Shown here: in pieces, positions 1 through 8,445 of the stretch
How the letters are laid out: each line of letters starts with the position of its first letter
Position numbering within the stretch: position 1 is the first letter of the stretch
Origin: Edaphobacter lichenicola
GTDB lineage: Bacteria; Acidobacteriota; Terriglobia; Terriglobales; Acidobacteriaceae
Length of the DNA stretch: 64,000 nt
Direction of reading: 5' to 3'
Assembly: GCF_025264645.1 (NCBI RefSeq)
Contig: NZ_CP073696.1
Location: 1,550,001 to 1,614,000, forward strand
The notes under the pieces: generated by a model
Database searches by the model: none
Seen by the model: the letters and a program-made list of their open reading frames with translations, nothing else
What the model was told of the DNA's origin: nothing
Made by a program: the position numbers and the translations under genes

Positions 1-2302
1 GGTTCGTCAAAACCTGGCGTACCTGACCAGCAATGCCGAAAAATTCTGACTCCCCACCGGACGTAAACACGCTAATGTTCCGACTCGCTGTTTTTCCTTT
101 AAATAACCTCAAAACATCATCGAATAGAGTCGCGGCGGAGCAATACTCGGGATCCTGTGCGTTTTCCTTCGACCACCGTAAAGTTTGCTTCGTGATTCCT
201 GAAATTCTTTCAATTTCATACTCTGCCATCGCGACATACTTTCGAGCGGCCGCATTGTCCCGGACCTCTTGACCAAGCAAATAGTGGATGTTTGTCACCG
301 CTTCGAGAGGGTTATTTATCTCATGGGCGATCACGCTCGTCATTCTGCCTGTGAGCGCCAGCTTCTCCGTAATCTTGATTGCGATTTCACGTTCTCGACG
401 CTCAGTAAGATCGGTAAAAGTACCGACCCATCCAGCGCGGCTTTTGTCGGCCTTCAAGAACGGAACTGCTCGGACGAGATACCAGTGATCTGAAGTCTCG
501 AGTTTGCCTTGAAGACGAAGTTCAATCTCAAAAAAAGAGCCATTTTTGACGGCTTTTTCCCATCGTTGCCGGCACGTCTCACGGTCTTCGAAGCTCAGCC
601 TCCTCTGCTCAAACCATAATCCTTCGTCTGCCAATTCTTCCTGTCGCCACTTATCGTTCACATAGCCGAGTTTCCCATCGTCATTTACTACCCAAACGAG
701 ATTAGGCAGAGACTGCGTCAACTCTTTGAAGCGTGCTTCGCTCAGTTCAATCGCCTCTTCGGCGCGTTTGAGACTGATTGTGATCACCGCCGTCCTAAAA
801 TCCAGTGCAGACTCGACTTCCATTCCGGTCCAAGGGTCACTTTTTCCGTGAACCAAGCCTTGCCACGATTCGAATGAATCCCGGGGATGGAGGCCACGTT
901 GTTGGTCTCGAATCTTAACAGGCTGACCCGCCCACTTTACCGTGCTAACTACCTCCGGGCGAAACCACATGAGATAACTCTGGCGAACGTCTGAGATCCT
1001 CACGACGAGCCATCCGCTCGCGATGCTACGCATTCCTTCGGCCCAATCAAAATCTGAGCACAGGTTGTTCGTCTGGAATATGTCGAGATGTGGATGAGCG
1101 TCCATCCAATGCGTCAATCTCAGCACATCTGATTCTGTTGGCGTCAGCCCACCAAGAAAAACCTTCCCCTCGATGATTAGTGCAGCCCCTTGGGCATTAG
1201 TAACTTGTGGAAGTTCCCCAATATGACTGACTAACGCAGCAATGTGGTTGTTTTCAGCTGCCATTTGAGTGAGCAGACTTCGCTGGATGGCATGAAAATG
1301 CATTGCGCTTTCGAGCTGATGAGCACTTCGAAATGCCAGTAGCTGCGTGCTCACCATCTTCGTTAGCAGATCACAGGCACTCCGTATTACGTAAGACACG
1401 CTACGAGGCTCCGCGTGATGGCAGCTGATGAGCCCCCATAGGCGCCCCTCGAAAAGAATTGAGATCGACATCGAAGACATTGTCCCCATGTTCCTCATGT
1501 ACTCCAAATGGATCGGGGAGACGCTTCTCAGGATCGAAGACGCTAGATTGAAACTTCGCATCTCCTGGCCCGTAATTCCACGCAGCGGAGATGGCACATA
1601 GGACGCGTTTGGAATAATCCGGATGGTATTCGAAATATAAAGTTCCCTTGCCTGCTTTGGTATATCGCTAGCCGGGAAGCGTAGATCGAGATAATTCGGT
1701 AAAACCCCATCGTTCTCCTCGGTCAAAACAGTGCCATGACCATCTTCGTCAAATTGGTAGAGAAGAACGCGATTGAAGCCGGTCAGGTTCTTAACTTGCG
1801 ATGTGATGGCTTGGCAAAGGGCCATTTCGCTCTTCAAGCTGCCTAATTTTGCGACAAAGTTCGTGACGACACCATTCATTAGGTCGGAACTAACTAACCG
1901 ATCTACACGTTCGAATTCAAGCACGCGCTGTCCGCCAACTAGGTGTGTGACCACGCTGCACAGTTCTTTACGTAACGGAAATGACCCCAGGTAGGAGATC
2001 TGACCCGCAGTTTCAGTCGTAGGGCTTAACGCGCGGATGACCGCAAGCACTTCGCGTTCGAGGACAGTTTCGAGTCGAGCACCCAGAATTAGTTTGAGGG
2101 GGACCTGAAGGAACTCTTCAGCATTTTCGCTCGCAGCAATGACCAATTCATTTGGCTCGTCCAGTAAGAGAAAGAAGCCGTGGCGCTGGATACTGCCAGG
2201 TATGCGTATCGGCTCATCTTCGCAACTTTCAATGGTGGCTCTAACTTCATCGGCGGTCGTCGCGACGGGGGGCTGCAGCTTTTCGACACTATAGTTATCC
2301 AT
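1..2302 (-). CDS. bphP: Bacteriophytochrome sensor histidine kinase (3' end beyond window)
   Basis: Red/far-red photoreceptor kinase that binds biliverdin and phosphorylates a response regulator. Reading from the ATG at 2302, residue 27 is the Cys upstream of the IPGSIQ motif (the biliverdin-linking position in bacteriophytochromes). The GAF domain carries PASDIP at 210-215, followed by the SPIHLEYMRNMG and CHH chromophore-pocket motifs. A PHY domain with the PRDSF tongue motif lies near residue 473. A further PAS domain (about 525-640) precedes HisKA, whose phospho-acceptor is H660 in HEINNPLEAVTN. The window ends at the N box, so the ATPase domain is outside. The frame is open throughout the 767 visible codons. 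The start overlaps the heme oxygenase stop in TAATG, so translation is coupled and chromophore supply is linked to the receptor. One deviation: IQRHG instead of the usual IQPHG. Confidence 0.93.
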   Translation of the reverse strand, partial: MDNYSVEKLQPPVATTADEVRATIESCEDEPIRIPGSIQRHGFFLLLDEPNELVIAASENAEEFLQVPLKLILGARLETVLEREVLAVIRALSPTTETAGQISYLGSFPLRKELCSVVTHLVGGQRVLEFERVDRLVSSDLMNGVVTNFVAKLGSLKSEMALCQAITSQVKNLTGFNRVLLYQFDEDGHGTVLTEENDGVLPNYLDLRFPASDIPKQARELYISNTIRIIPNASYVPSPLRGITGQEMRSFNLASSILRSVSPIHLEYMRNMGTMSSMSISILFEGRLWGLISCHHAEPRSVSYVIRSACDLLTKMVSTQLLAFRSAHQLESAMHFHAIQRSLLTQMAAENNHIAALVSHIGELPQVTNAQGAALIIEGKVFLGGLTPTESDVLRLTHWMDAHPHLDIFQTNNLCSDFDWAEGMRSIASGWLVVRISDVRQSYLMWFRPEVVSTVKWAGQPVKIRDQQRGLHPRDSFESWQGLVHGKSDPWTGMEVESALDFRTAVITISLKRAEEAIELSEARFKELTQSLPNLVWVVNDDGKLGYVNDKWRQEELADEGLWFEQRRLSFEDRETCRQRWEKAVKNGSFFEIELRLQGKLETSDHWYLVRAVPFLKADKSRAGWVGTFTDLTERREREIAIKITEKLALTGRMTSVIAHEINNPLEAVTNIHYLLGQEVRDNAAARKYVAMAEYEIERISGITKQTLRWSKENAQDPEYCSAATLFDDVLRLFKGKTASRNISVFTSGGESEFFGIAGQVRQVLTN

Positions 2303-2916
2303 TAGATATTGGCCCTTGGATTCTCGATACTGAAACTTGTAGTCGAATGATGCACATTCTTTGGGTGATTCACCCAGGAGCCAAAGACCCTAAACATCTC
2401 TTTAGCAGATTCAATCACCTCTGCCGACTCAGGGTCGGTGACTTTAGCGCATAGGATGTCACAAAACTCTTTCCACAACACCCCTGTCTGCCGCCCGTGA
2501 TCGCGAAAAAAGGCGGTTCCATTTCCTGATGTCAATCCCAGGGTCTTCTCCACATGTCGAGCTATGAGCTTGCCACCCAGCTTCGAGCCTTCCATGACAT
2601 ACATCGTGCCCAGGAGGCTAGCTTTGTCGTTCATCCTTGGCAACAGGGGACCTTCATTATCAATCTCGGTAATGCCGAAGAATCTCAGATCTTGGTCCAG
2701 CAAATGACAACGTTGTCTCTCAGCAACCAATTCCCGCAACCATCCGATCGGTGAATTGACTGCAACCTGTTCCCAAGTTCCTACGATTCCATGGATCCGC
2801 CGCAAACAAGAGACGTACTCCTCACTTGTAAATTCCCGACCCACCAGCGGGATTGCCTGCTCGACAGAGTTGTGGGCTCCAGACGTTTCAACTCTCAATC
2901 GTTCTAAGTCCATCAT
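2302..2916 (-). CDS. bphO: Biliverdin-producing heme oxygenase
   Basis: Opens heme to biliverdin, the chromophore of the phytochrome encoded next. The 204-residue length and all-helical composition fit the BphO family. The proximal-His region (THE/AHNSVEQ type) is at residues 13-20, and the distal-helix motif MYVMEGSKLGG at about 105-115 matches the Y-V-x-EGS-x-LGG signature. The strong GGAGGTAA immediately upstream of the ATG at 2916 fixes the start. Its TAA stop overlaps the bphP ATG by one base. This is a standard bphO-bphP operon, read leftward. Confidence 0.93.
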   Translation of the reverse strand: MMDLERLRVETSGAHNSVEQAIPLVGREFTSEEYVSCLRRIHGIVGTWEQVAVNSPIGWLRELVAERQRCHLLDQDLRFFGITEIDNEGPLLPRMNDKASLLGTMYVMEGSKLGGKLIARHVEKTLGLTSGNGTAFFRDHGRQTGVLWKEFCDILCAKVTDPESAEVIESAKEMFRVFGSWVNHPKNVHHSTTSFSIENPRANI

Positions 2917-3130
2917 TTACCTCCATACTTTGGCCGGCCGCAATGGCTGCCTTAGAATTGCAAGATTCATAGGGATTGTAGTCGGAAAGGGAGGACAGTC
3001 GATTCTCGGGCTCCTTTGCCGGATGACAGGCAGACAAGTCACGCCCGATCATGATAGTTTGAAACTCCCTCCCCAAGCATTTGCAGTCCTTTCGCTTCAT
3101 CAACTGCACCACGAGCACGAAAGGCACCCC

Positions 3131-3541
3131 TTGTCTATTGGATCTTCCCCTGTCGTTTATATCGTCGATGATGAACGCGTCATCGCAGACACTCTGGCCA
3201 CTATCCTTCAGGGAAGGGGTTTCAAGGCCAAATCTTTCAACAATCCGCTGGATGCACTGAGCGCCGCAAGAGATAACCCTCCAGACCTTCTTATATCCGA
3301 CGTTGTGATGCCGCAGCTCTCCGGTATTGAACTAGCGATACAACTTAAAGCGCTCTGTCCGGAATGTAAGATTTTGTTGTTCTCCGGTCAGTCTCAGACT
3401 GCGAATCTGCTCATGTCGGCTCGCGATAATGGTCATGACTTTCACCTGCTCACCAAGCCTATCCATCCTAAAGATCTCCTTCTTCAAATCCAGAAACAGG
3501 ACAGCAGGTGGATTGCAAATGAGCTTGATAGCGTCCGCTAA
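3131..3541 (+). CDS. Single-domain response regulator
   Basis: Stand-alone receiver domain of about 136 residues with no output domain. Acidic pair in VVYIVDDE, phospho-acceptor Asp in DLLISDVVMP, the T/S position in LLFSGQ, and the conserved Lys in LLTKPIHP. It is divergent from bphO and is the likely phospho-partner of the phytochrome or of the kinase at 5521 (inference). The start is uncertain: the TTG at 3131 follows GAAAGG and begins just before the fold; an in-frame ATG at 3023 would add 36 residues of unlike composition, and earlier ATGs lie antisense to bphO. It is closely similar to the receivers at 27236 and 32719. Confidence 0.85.
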   Translation: MSIGSSPVVYIVDDERVIADTLATILQGRGFKAKSFNNPLDALSAARDNPPDLLISDVVMPQLSGIELAIQLKALCPECKILLFSGQSQTANLLMSARDNGHDFHLLTKPIHPKDLLLQIQKQDSRWIANELDSVR

Positions 3542-4027
3542 GCCGCATCCAAGAACTTTGCTGATCACCGACCGTATACCGAGCTCAAATGAGCCTGCTC
3601 GTTGAGCCAAACAGAGCCTTCGCTACAGCAAGCGAACCCGGTGCCTCCAGTTGCCGCGAACCGATACGGCTCCACGAGGCTTCTCGATCGAATTCTCTTG
3701 CGATTGGTCTTCAGGATTGGCTCAAGCTCACAAGTTACCAGCCTGCTCCTTACGATGCTTACCTCAGCAGTTGATAAAGCCAGTGGCCGTTAGCCGGTGA
3801 CCGTATCGACATCATTTCGAACTGATATCGACAGCGGTCGCTGACCTCATGCTCAATTTGAGAAGAAACAATGGGTCGTGCCTATACGCACCTCTGAGGC
3901 CTATCTACAGACCTCAGAGTGTGAGTCGATTCCTTCAAAGGAAGGTCAGAAGCGCATATCTAAAAGACGTGCCAGTTCGTCTCAGTGGGGGAGATCTGCA
4001 TCAAAGCTTGAGGAGACTACGCACAAC
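3542..4027 (+). other. Intergenic region, receiver to KaiC-like gene
   Basis: About 490 bases. The KaiC frame stays open back to 3878, but that extension has no KaiC-like sequence. I see no other gene, repeat or hairpin. It probably holds the promoter of the kaiC-like/kinase operon. Confidence 0.4.
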
Positions 4028-5524
4028 ATGATGACCCACATTATCCCTCCTAAAATAGATACTGGTGTAAGCGGTCTTGATGACATTCTTTTGGGGGGTC
4101 TTCCAGCAGGGCAAATGTATTTATTGGAGGGGGATCCAGGAACAGGTAAAACAACCATAGGCATGCAGTTCATAATGGCCGGGACTAGAAACAACGAGAA
4201 GTCCCTATATGTCACGCTTTCGGAATCTCGAGGAGAGCTTGGAGGATCAGCTGTCTCGCATGGATGGGAACCGAAAAGTATACCCATTGCGGAATTCATT
4301 CCCGAAGAGGCGAGCCTGAGTCCGGAACAACAGTACACGGTGTTCCACCCAAGTGAAGTCGAACTAGCTAGCACCATACAAAAGCTGACTCAGCTTATAG
4401 AAAAAGAGAAGCCGTCGCGCCTCGTTATTGACTCTCTTTCGGAGTTGCGGCTGCTAGCGGCCGACAAGATGAGATACCGCCGGCAGCTCCTAGCTCTCAA
4501 ACACTTCTTTGTCGGGCGCGACACAACAGTCTTACTCCTTGATGATCGGACCGGTGAAGGAAGCGACATGCAGCTTCAAAGCATAGCTCATGGTGTCCTA
4601 CGCCTCGAAAAGGTCCAGCGTTCGTACGGAGTGACCCGGCGACGCATCGAAATCGTAAAACTGCGTGGGAGTGCCTATCGTGAAGGTTTTCACGATTACA
4701 CGATCAAGAAGGGCGGCCTTCACGTTTATCCTCGGTTGGTAGCGAATGAGCACAGCACAACGTTTTCTGCAGGACGAGTCAAAAGCGATATTCCTAGACT
4801 CGACGCCATGTTCGGCGGTGGTATCAACTGCGGCTCGGCTACCCTCCTCTTAGGTCCATCAGGGAGTGGGAAATCGTCCCTCGCTATGGTTTATGCGTAT
4901 GCGGCCGCCAAACGTGGGGACCGAGCAATAGTCTATGCTTTTGATGAAACTCTGCGTACTGCACAGGACCGGGCGGAGGGGTTGGCTCTTCCTATACGCA
5001 ACGAAATCGCTAACGGCACCCTTGCCATGATTCAAGTTGACCCGGCGGAGTTGTCGCCTGGTGAGTTCGCTTGGCAAATTCGACAAGACGTCGAAACCAA
5101 AGATACTCGCGTAGTCGTGATCGATAGTCTTAACGGATTCCTCATGTCGATGCCCGGGGAACAGGACCTCAATCTGCACTTGCATGAGCTGCTCGCGTTT
5201 CTGAACCAGAAAGGCGTCGTCACCATACTCATCTACACGCAGCATGGATTAGTGGGAAGCATGCAAACTGAGGTTGATGTGAGCTACCTCTCTGACACAG
5301 TTGTTGTCCTTCGTTATTTCGAAGCGGAAGGTGAGATTCGTCAGGCCATATCCGTTATCAAGCAGAGGGTGGGGCAGCACGAGCGTGCTCTTCGCGAGTT
5401 GTGTATGAGTAACCGGGGTGTTGAGATCGGAGAACAGCTTAGTAAGTTTCGCGGGATATTGACCGGGGTGCCGGAGACTTCGGATCAGAAGATTGCCAGT
5501 CCAGCCGCCAAGGGCAATTTGTGA
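4028..5524 (+). CDS. KaiC-like circadian clock-type double RecA ATPase
   Basis: RecA-superfamily ATPase with the KaiC two-domain (CI-CII) plan in 498 residues, close to cyanobacterial KaiC (519). Walker A motifs are GDPGTGKT at 35-42 and GPSGSGKS at 276-283, with Walker B strands LVIDSLSEL and VVVIDSLNGF. The CII catalytic-base region reads AFDET where KaiC has AYEES. At the KaiC phosphorylation loop (HISTITDT in cyanobacteria) this protein has DVSYLSDT, so the first Ser is kept and the following Thr is Tyr. No kaiA or kaiB is visible nearby. The start at 4028 follows GAGGAG at 4010-4015 and sits where the KaiC domain begins; ATG 4031 is an alternative. The kinase gene at 5521 overlaps its stop by 4 bp, implying a shared function. 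Confidence 0.88.
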   Translation: MMTHIIPPKIDTGVSGLDDILLGGLPAGQMYLLEGDPGTGKTTIGMQFIMAGTRNNEKSLYVTLSESRGELGGSAVSHGWEPKSIPIAEFIPEEASLSPEQQYTVFHPSEVELASTIQKLTQLIEKEKPSRLVIDSLSELRLLAADKMRYRRQLLALKHFFVGRDTTVLLLDDRTGEGSDMQLQSIAHGVLRLEKVQRSYGVTRRRIEIVKLRGSAYREGFHDYTIKKGGLHVYPRLVANEHSTTFSAGRVKSDIPRLDAMFGGGINCGSATLLLGPSGSGKSSLAMVYAYAAAKRGDRAIVYAFDETLRTAQDRAEGLALPIRNEIANGTLAMIQVDPAELSPGEFAWQIRQDVETKDTRVVVIDSLNGFLMSMPGEQDLNLHLHELLAFLNQKGVVTILIYTQHGLVGSMQTEVDVSYLSDTVVVLRYFEAEGEIRQAISVIKQRVGQHERALRELCMSNRGVEIGEQLSKFRGILTGVPETSDQKIASPAAKGNL

Positions 5525-7062
5525 GCCCTAGCGTCTGCGTGATTGCCCCGACAGGTAGAGACGGAGAGCTGATTAGGGATGTGCTCCGTCTAGGTACAAT
5601 CGAGGCCTTTGTTTGCGATGAGGCAATGCTCGTCTCAATGGCCTCTCAAGAACCGTTGGGATCACTTCTCATCGCAGAAGAAGCTCTTGGCGTTTCTTTC
5701 GTTCTGCACTTGCGCAAGCTAATCAAGGATCAACCATCGTGGTCTGATCTTCCGATTCTGATTCTCACGGCCGGAGGGCGAGAGGGGCATCGCAACGGCG
5801 CACTAGATTATGAACGTCTTGGGCTTGGTACCCCCGTCCTGCTTGAACGACCGATTCGTACGATGACATTAATTAGTAGCGTTCGGGCTGCTCTTCGAGC
5901 ACGTCAACGTCAGTACGAGATCCGCGACGCTCTGATAGAACTCAAAGACGGACAAGAAACGATACAGGCGGTGCTTGATAACCTGCCGGTCGGTGTCGTT
6001 CTTGCAAGAGCAACTGGAGAAATTGTTCTCACGAATCAAAGCGTCGAGAGAATCCTGGGGCATCCAGTTATACGATCGCCGACGAGCAAATCTCACGAGT
6101 GGATCGCATTCCATCCAGATGGTCGGCGGGTTCAAGCAAGTGAGTTTCCTCTCGCGCGGGCCATCAACAGTGGCATGCCCGTTCCCCCAGAAGAGTATCT
6201 TTACCAGCGAGGTGATGGGTCGCTCGGATGGATCAGCCTGACTGCGTCACCTATCATAGGCGACGACAGTGTAACAACAGGGGGAGTGGTCGCTGTCACC
6301 GATATCGATCATCAGAAACACGCAGAGTTGGCTCTTATACAAAGCGAGAAATTAGCGGCGGTTGGACGTCTTGCGGCCTCCATTTCTCACGAAATCAATA
6401 ACCCTCTGGAGTCAGTAACCAATCTCCTCTATCTAGCACGACAGAAAAATCCGGATGACCGCGAAGTTCAAACATGGCTCGACCTGGCGGACGGGGAGCT
6501 ACGACGAGTTTCTCAGATTGTCAGTCAAACCCTCCGTTTTCATCGCCAAGCAACTAAGCCGCGCGCAATCACACCTGAGGAGCTTTTGGAACCTACGCTT
6601 GGGCTGTATCAAGGTCGGCTCAACAATGCCAACATTAGTTTGACGCTGCAACATCGGGGTGCAGATCCAATCGTCTGCTACGAAGGAGATATGAGACAGG
6701 TCCTAAACAACCTGATAGGAAACGCAATTGACGCCATGCGAAACGGGGGGCGTCTCATCATCAGGACAAGCAACTCTTTTGCCTTCACGCACGCGCGCAA
6801 AGGGATACGGATTACGGTTGCTGACACAGGCCCGGGCATGCCCGATTCCGTCGTTAGTCATATCTTCGACGCCTTCTACACAACGAAAGGACTCAATGGG
6901 ACCGGGCTGGGACTATGGATTTCAAAAGGAATTGTCGACAAACACAACGGTTTCATCCAGGTAAAATCGAGTGTACGCGCTTCGACAGGGACGGCATTTA
7001 GTGTCTTCCTTCCTTTAAATACTTCGCCGGTTGATCAGACTGATGGGGGTGCGCTGGATTGA
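5521..7062 (+). CDS. Hybrid-type histidine kinase with N-terminal pseudo-receiver and PAS domain
   Basis: 513 residues. Residues 1-125 look like a receiver fold, but the phospho-Asp region reads SLLIAEEALG and has no Asp at the acceptor place, so it is probably a pseudo-receiver. A PAS domain follows (about 145-270), then HisKA with H290 in SISHEINNPLESVTNLLYLA. The HATPase has N box NNLIGNAIDAM, G1 VADTGPGMP, F box IFDAFYTTK and G2 GTGLGLWISKG. There is no membrane segment, so it is cytoplasmic. GTG start overlapping the KaiC-like stop (GTGA). By analogy with cyanobacterial SasA, a kinase reading KaiC state is plausible, but SasA has a KaiB-like domain, which this lacks (inference). The kinase core closely resembles the one at 33281. 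Confidence 0.9.
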   Translation: MSPSVCVIAPTGRDGELIRDVLRLGTIEAFVCDEAMLVSMASQEPLGSLLIAEEALGVSFVLHLRKLIKDQPSWSDLPILILTAGGREGHRNGALDYERLGLGTPVLLERPIRTMTLISSVRAALRARQRQYEIRDALIELKDGQETIQAVLDNLPVGVVLARATGEIVLTNQSVERILGHPVIRSPTSKSHEWIAFHPDGRRVQASEFPLARAINSGMPVPPEEYLYQRGDGSLGWISLTASPIIGDDSVTTGGVVAVTDIDHQKHAELALIQSEKLAAVGRLAASISHEINNPLESVTNLLYLARQKNPDDREVQTWLDLADGELRRVSQIVSQTLRFHRQATKPRAITPEELLEPTLGLYQGRLNNANISLTLQHRGADPIVCYEGDMRQVLNNLIGNAIDAMRNGGRLIIRTSNSFAFTHARKGIRITVADTGPGMPDSVVSHIFDAFYTTKGLNGTGLGLWISKGIVDKHNGFIQVKSSVRASTGTAFSVFLPLNTSPVDQTDGGALD

Positions 7063-7174
7063 GTAATTTGTCGAGCCCACCTGTCGCAAATGTCAACTCC
7101 TTCTTAGCCCAGTCCGCACGCACAGCAAAATTGGATGCCGGAAGCGGCCAATCATGACGGGGAAGACGTAGGCA

Positions 7175-7444
7175 TTGCGAAATCCAACCAGAACGCGGGT
7201 GTTCTGCTGGGTGATGTCTTGCTCCGCTTCCTCGTCCTTCTTGCGTTTCCTGCCTCGCCCGAACCGAAACCTGATCTACCTCGGAGCATGCATCATCGCG
7301 GGATTGCGCCTAGCGCCGCAGAGCCAAGTGAACGTGCGCGTGATCCCAATCGGCGTCGCGGTCGGGGAGTCTATCGAACTTGCACACGACATCTACAGCC
7401 GCGTCTTTCGCAGGATGCCGAAGGCGATTGAGAAGATGCATTGA
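7175..7444 (+). CDS. Small hypothetical protein
   Basis: Not recognised. The first 25 residues are low-complexity and basic and may not be translated; the C-terminal half (NVRVIPIGVAVGESIELAHD onward) looks protein-like. Its TGA overlaps the next ATG in TGATG, the best argument that it is a real first gene of the small-ORF operon running to the SRAP gene. The true start could lie downstream of 7175 at a non-ATG codon. Confidence 0.4.
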   Translation: MRNPTRTRVFCWVMSCSASSSFLRFLPRPNRNLIYLGACIIAGLRLAPQSQVNVRVIPIGVAVGESIELAHDIYSRVFRRMPKAIEKMH

Positions 7445-7713
7445 TGCCTTACGTCTACATGCGCTTCACCTTCGACCAGCGATGGACCTGTGACTTCACG
7501 AACCAGTTCACCCAGCAACGTGTCCGCAGGTTACGCTTCACCGACGCGGGAAAGATTCGTAAGCTCGCCCAACGCGGGAAAGCGCTTACAGATTTGTCAA
7601 GCAAGAACAACTTCGAACACGCCGTCAGGAATGGTGGCGGAGGTGTCATCCTGGAACTCAGCGAATTTCAATACGACAAGCTAATCGGCAAGAACCACGG
7701 ACGAATTCAATAA
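7444..7713 (+). CDS. Small hypothetical protein
   Basis: 89 residues, mixed charge, beginning MPYVYMRFTFDQRW, with a glycine run (GGGG) near residue 70. No family recognised. It starts at ATG 7444, overlapping the preceding TGA, and ends 15 bases before the next gene. Part of a tightly packed run of small ORFs that end in an SRAP gene. Such runs are common in plasmid or phage-derived cargo, which is the likely origin here (inference). Confidence 0.55.
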   Translation: MPYVYMRFTFDQRWTCDFTNQFTQQRVRRLRFTDAGKIRKLAQRGKALTDLSSKNNFEHAVRNGGGGVILELSEFQYDKLIGKNHGRIQ

Positions 7714-7728
7714 AGTTGGAGGAACCAA

Positions 7729-7953
7729 GTGTCACGCGAGATCAAATTCACGAAGCAGTACAAGCCGATAGGATTCGGAGATCGAGACGACCGTGGCTCG
7801 GTCGAGGCGCATCTCAGGGCTGAAGCGCACGCGAAAGAGATGCGCCGGTTCAATAAACGCATGAGAGAGCTAGACGCTCAAGGCGCGCAGAGACGTGGTG
7901 GCTTCCTGACCATGGTTGTGCGGTTCTTCTCGTCGAAGCATGGGACACGCTAA
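7729..7953 (+). CDS. Small charged hypothetical protein
   Basis: 74 residues, strongly charged, with a helical Arg/Glu-rich centre (AEAHAKEMRRFNKRMRELDA) and a hydrophobic, basic tail. No family recognised. GTG start preceded by GGAGG at good spacing. Its TAA overlaps the next gene's ATG in TAATG. Confidence 0.6.
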   Translation: MSREIKFTKQYKPIGFGDRDDRGSVEAHLRAEAHAKEMRRFNKRMRELDAQGAQRRGGFLTMVVRFFSSKHGTR

Positions 7954-8168
7954 TGGACAACAAAGCCTTACTTACACTTTGGAAACTGGAAGAGATGCCA
8001 ACCTGCGACGAGGGGATGATGCTGGCTCAGGCGTTCCTTATCAGTTGTGGAGAAGGGGTCAACCGTCTAGGCACCGAGGAGCCGTCAGATCGCATCACAG
8101 ACCTAACCGCCTGTTACATGGCTCTCGTGGAGCACGGCGAAGTATGCGATAACTGCAACGAGGTGTGA
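7953..8168 (+). CDS. Small acidic hypothetical protein
   Basis: 71 residues, acidic, with four Cys including a C-terminal CDNC pair that could bind metal (inference). No family recognised. The start overlaps the stop of the preceding gene (TAATG), and the stop is one base from the next ATG. Third or fourth gene of the small-ORF operon. Confidence 0.6.
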   Translation: MDNKALLTLWKLEEMPTCDEGMMLAQAFLISCGEGVNRLGTEEPSDRITDLTACYMALVEHGEVCDNCNEV

Positions 8169-8169
8169 G

Positions 8170-8445
8170 ATGAAATCGACAAAGGATGCAATGCTGCCTC
8201 AACGTACGTCAGAAACATACAGCGAAGGAGGCCTCAGTGGTGAGGCTGTCGTCGAGCGAGCCGACCTCAAGAAGCTGGCCACGGTAGAGCAATCCCTAGA
8301 TACAGAACCATTCATGCTGCGCCAGCATACCGACGAGGAAGTTGCTGACTATGACAAGGGCTTCGAGTGCGGGCAGAAGGGTGGGCAGAACGACGACACC
8401 AAAAGCGAGGCGTGGCAAATTGGTTGGGCAGAGGCTCAGGAGTAG
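8170..8445 (+). CDS. Small acidic hypothetical protein
   Basis: 91 residues, acidic. The C-terminal third (DYDKGFECGQKGGQNDDT, ending EAWQIGWAEAQE) resembles short conserved ribosome-modulation-like or phage accessory segments with regularly spaced aromatic residues, but I cannot assign a family. The stop TAG directly abuts the SRAP ATG, so the two are probably translated together. Confidence 0.6.
   Translation: MKSTKDAMLPQRTSETYSEGGLSGEAVVERADLKKLATVEQSLDTEPFMLRQHTDEEVADYDKGFECGQKGGQNDDTKSEAWQIGWAEAQE

Noticed and set aside
2756..3130. 5' extension of the receiver ORF
   Set aside because: It is antisense to bphO and has no receiver or other domain; the fold begins after 3131.
3878..4027. 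Upstream part of the KaiC ORF
   Set aside because: No KaiC-like sequence and no ribosome site; the start at 4028 fits the family.
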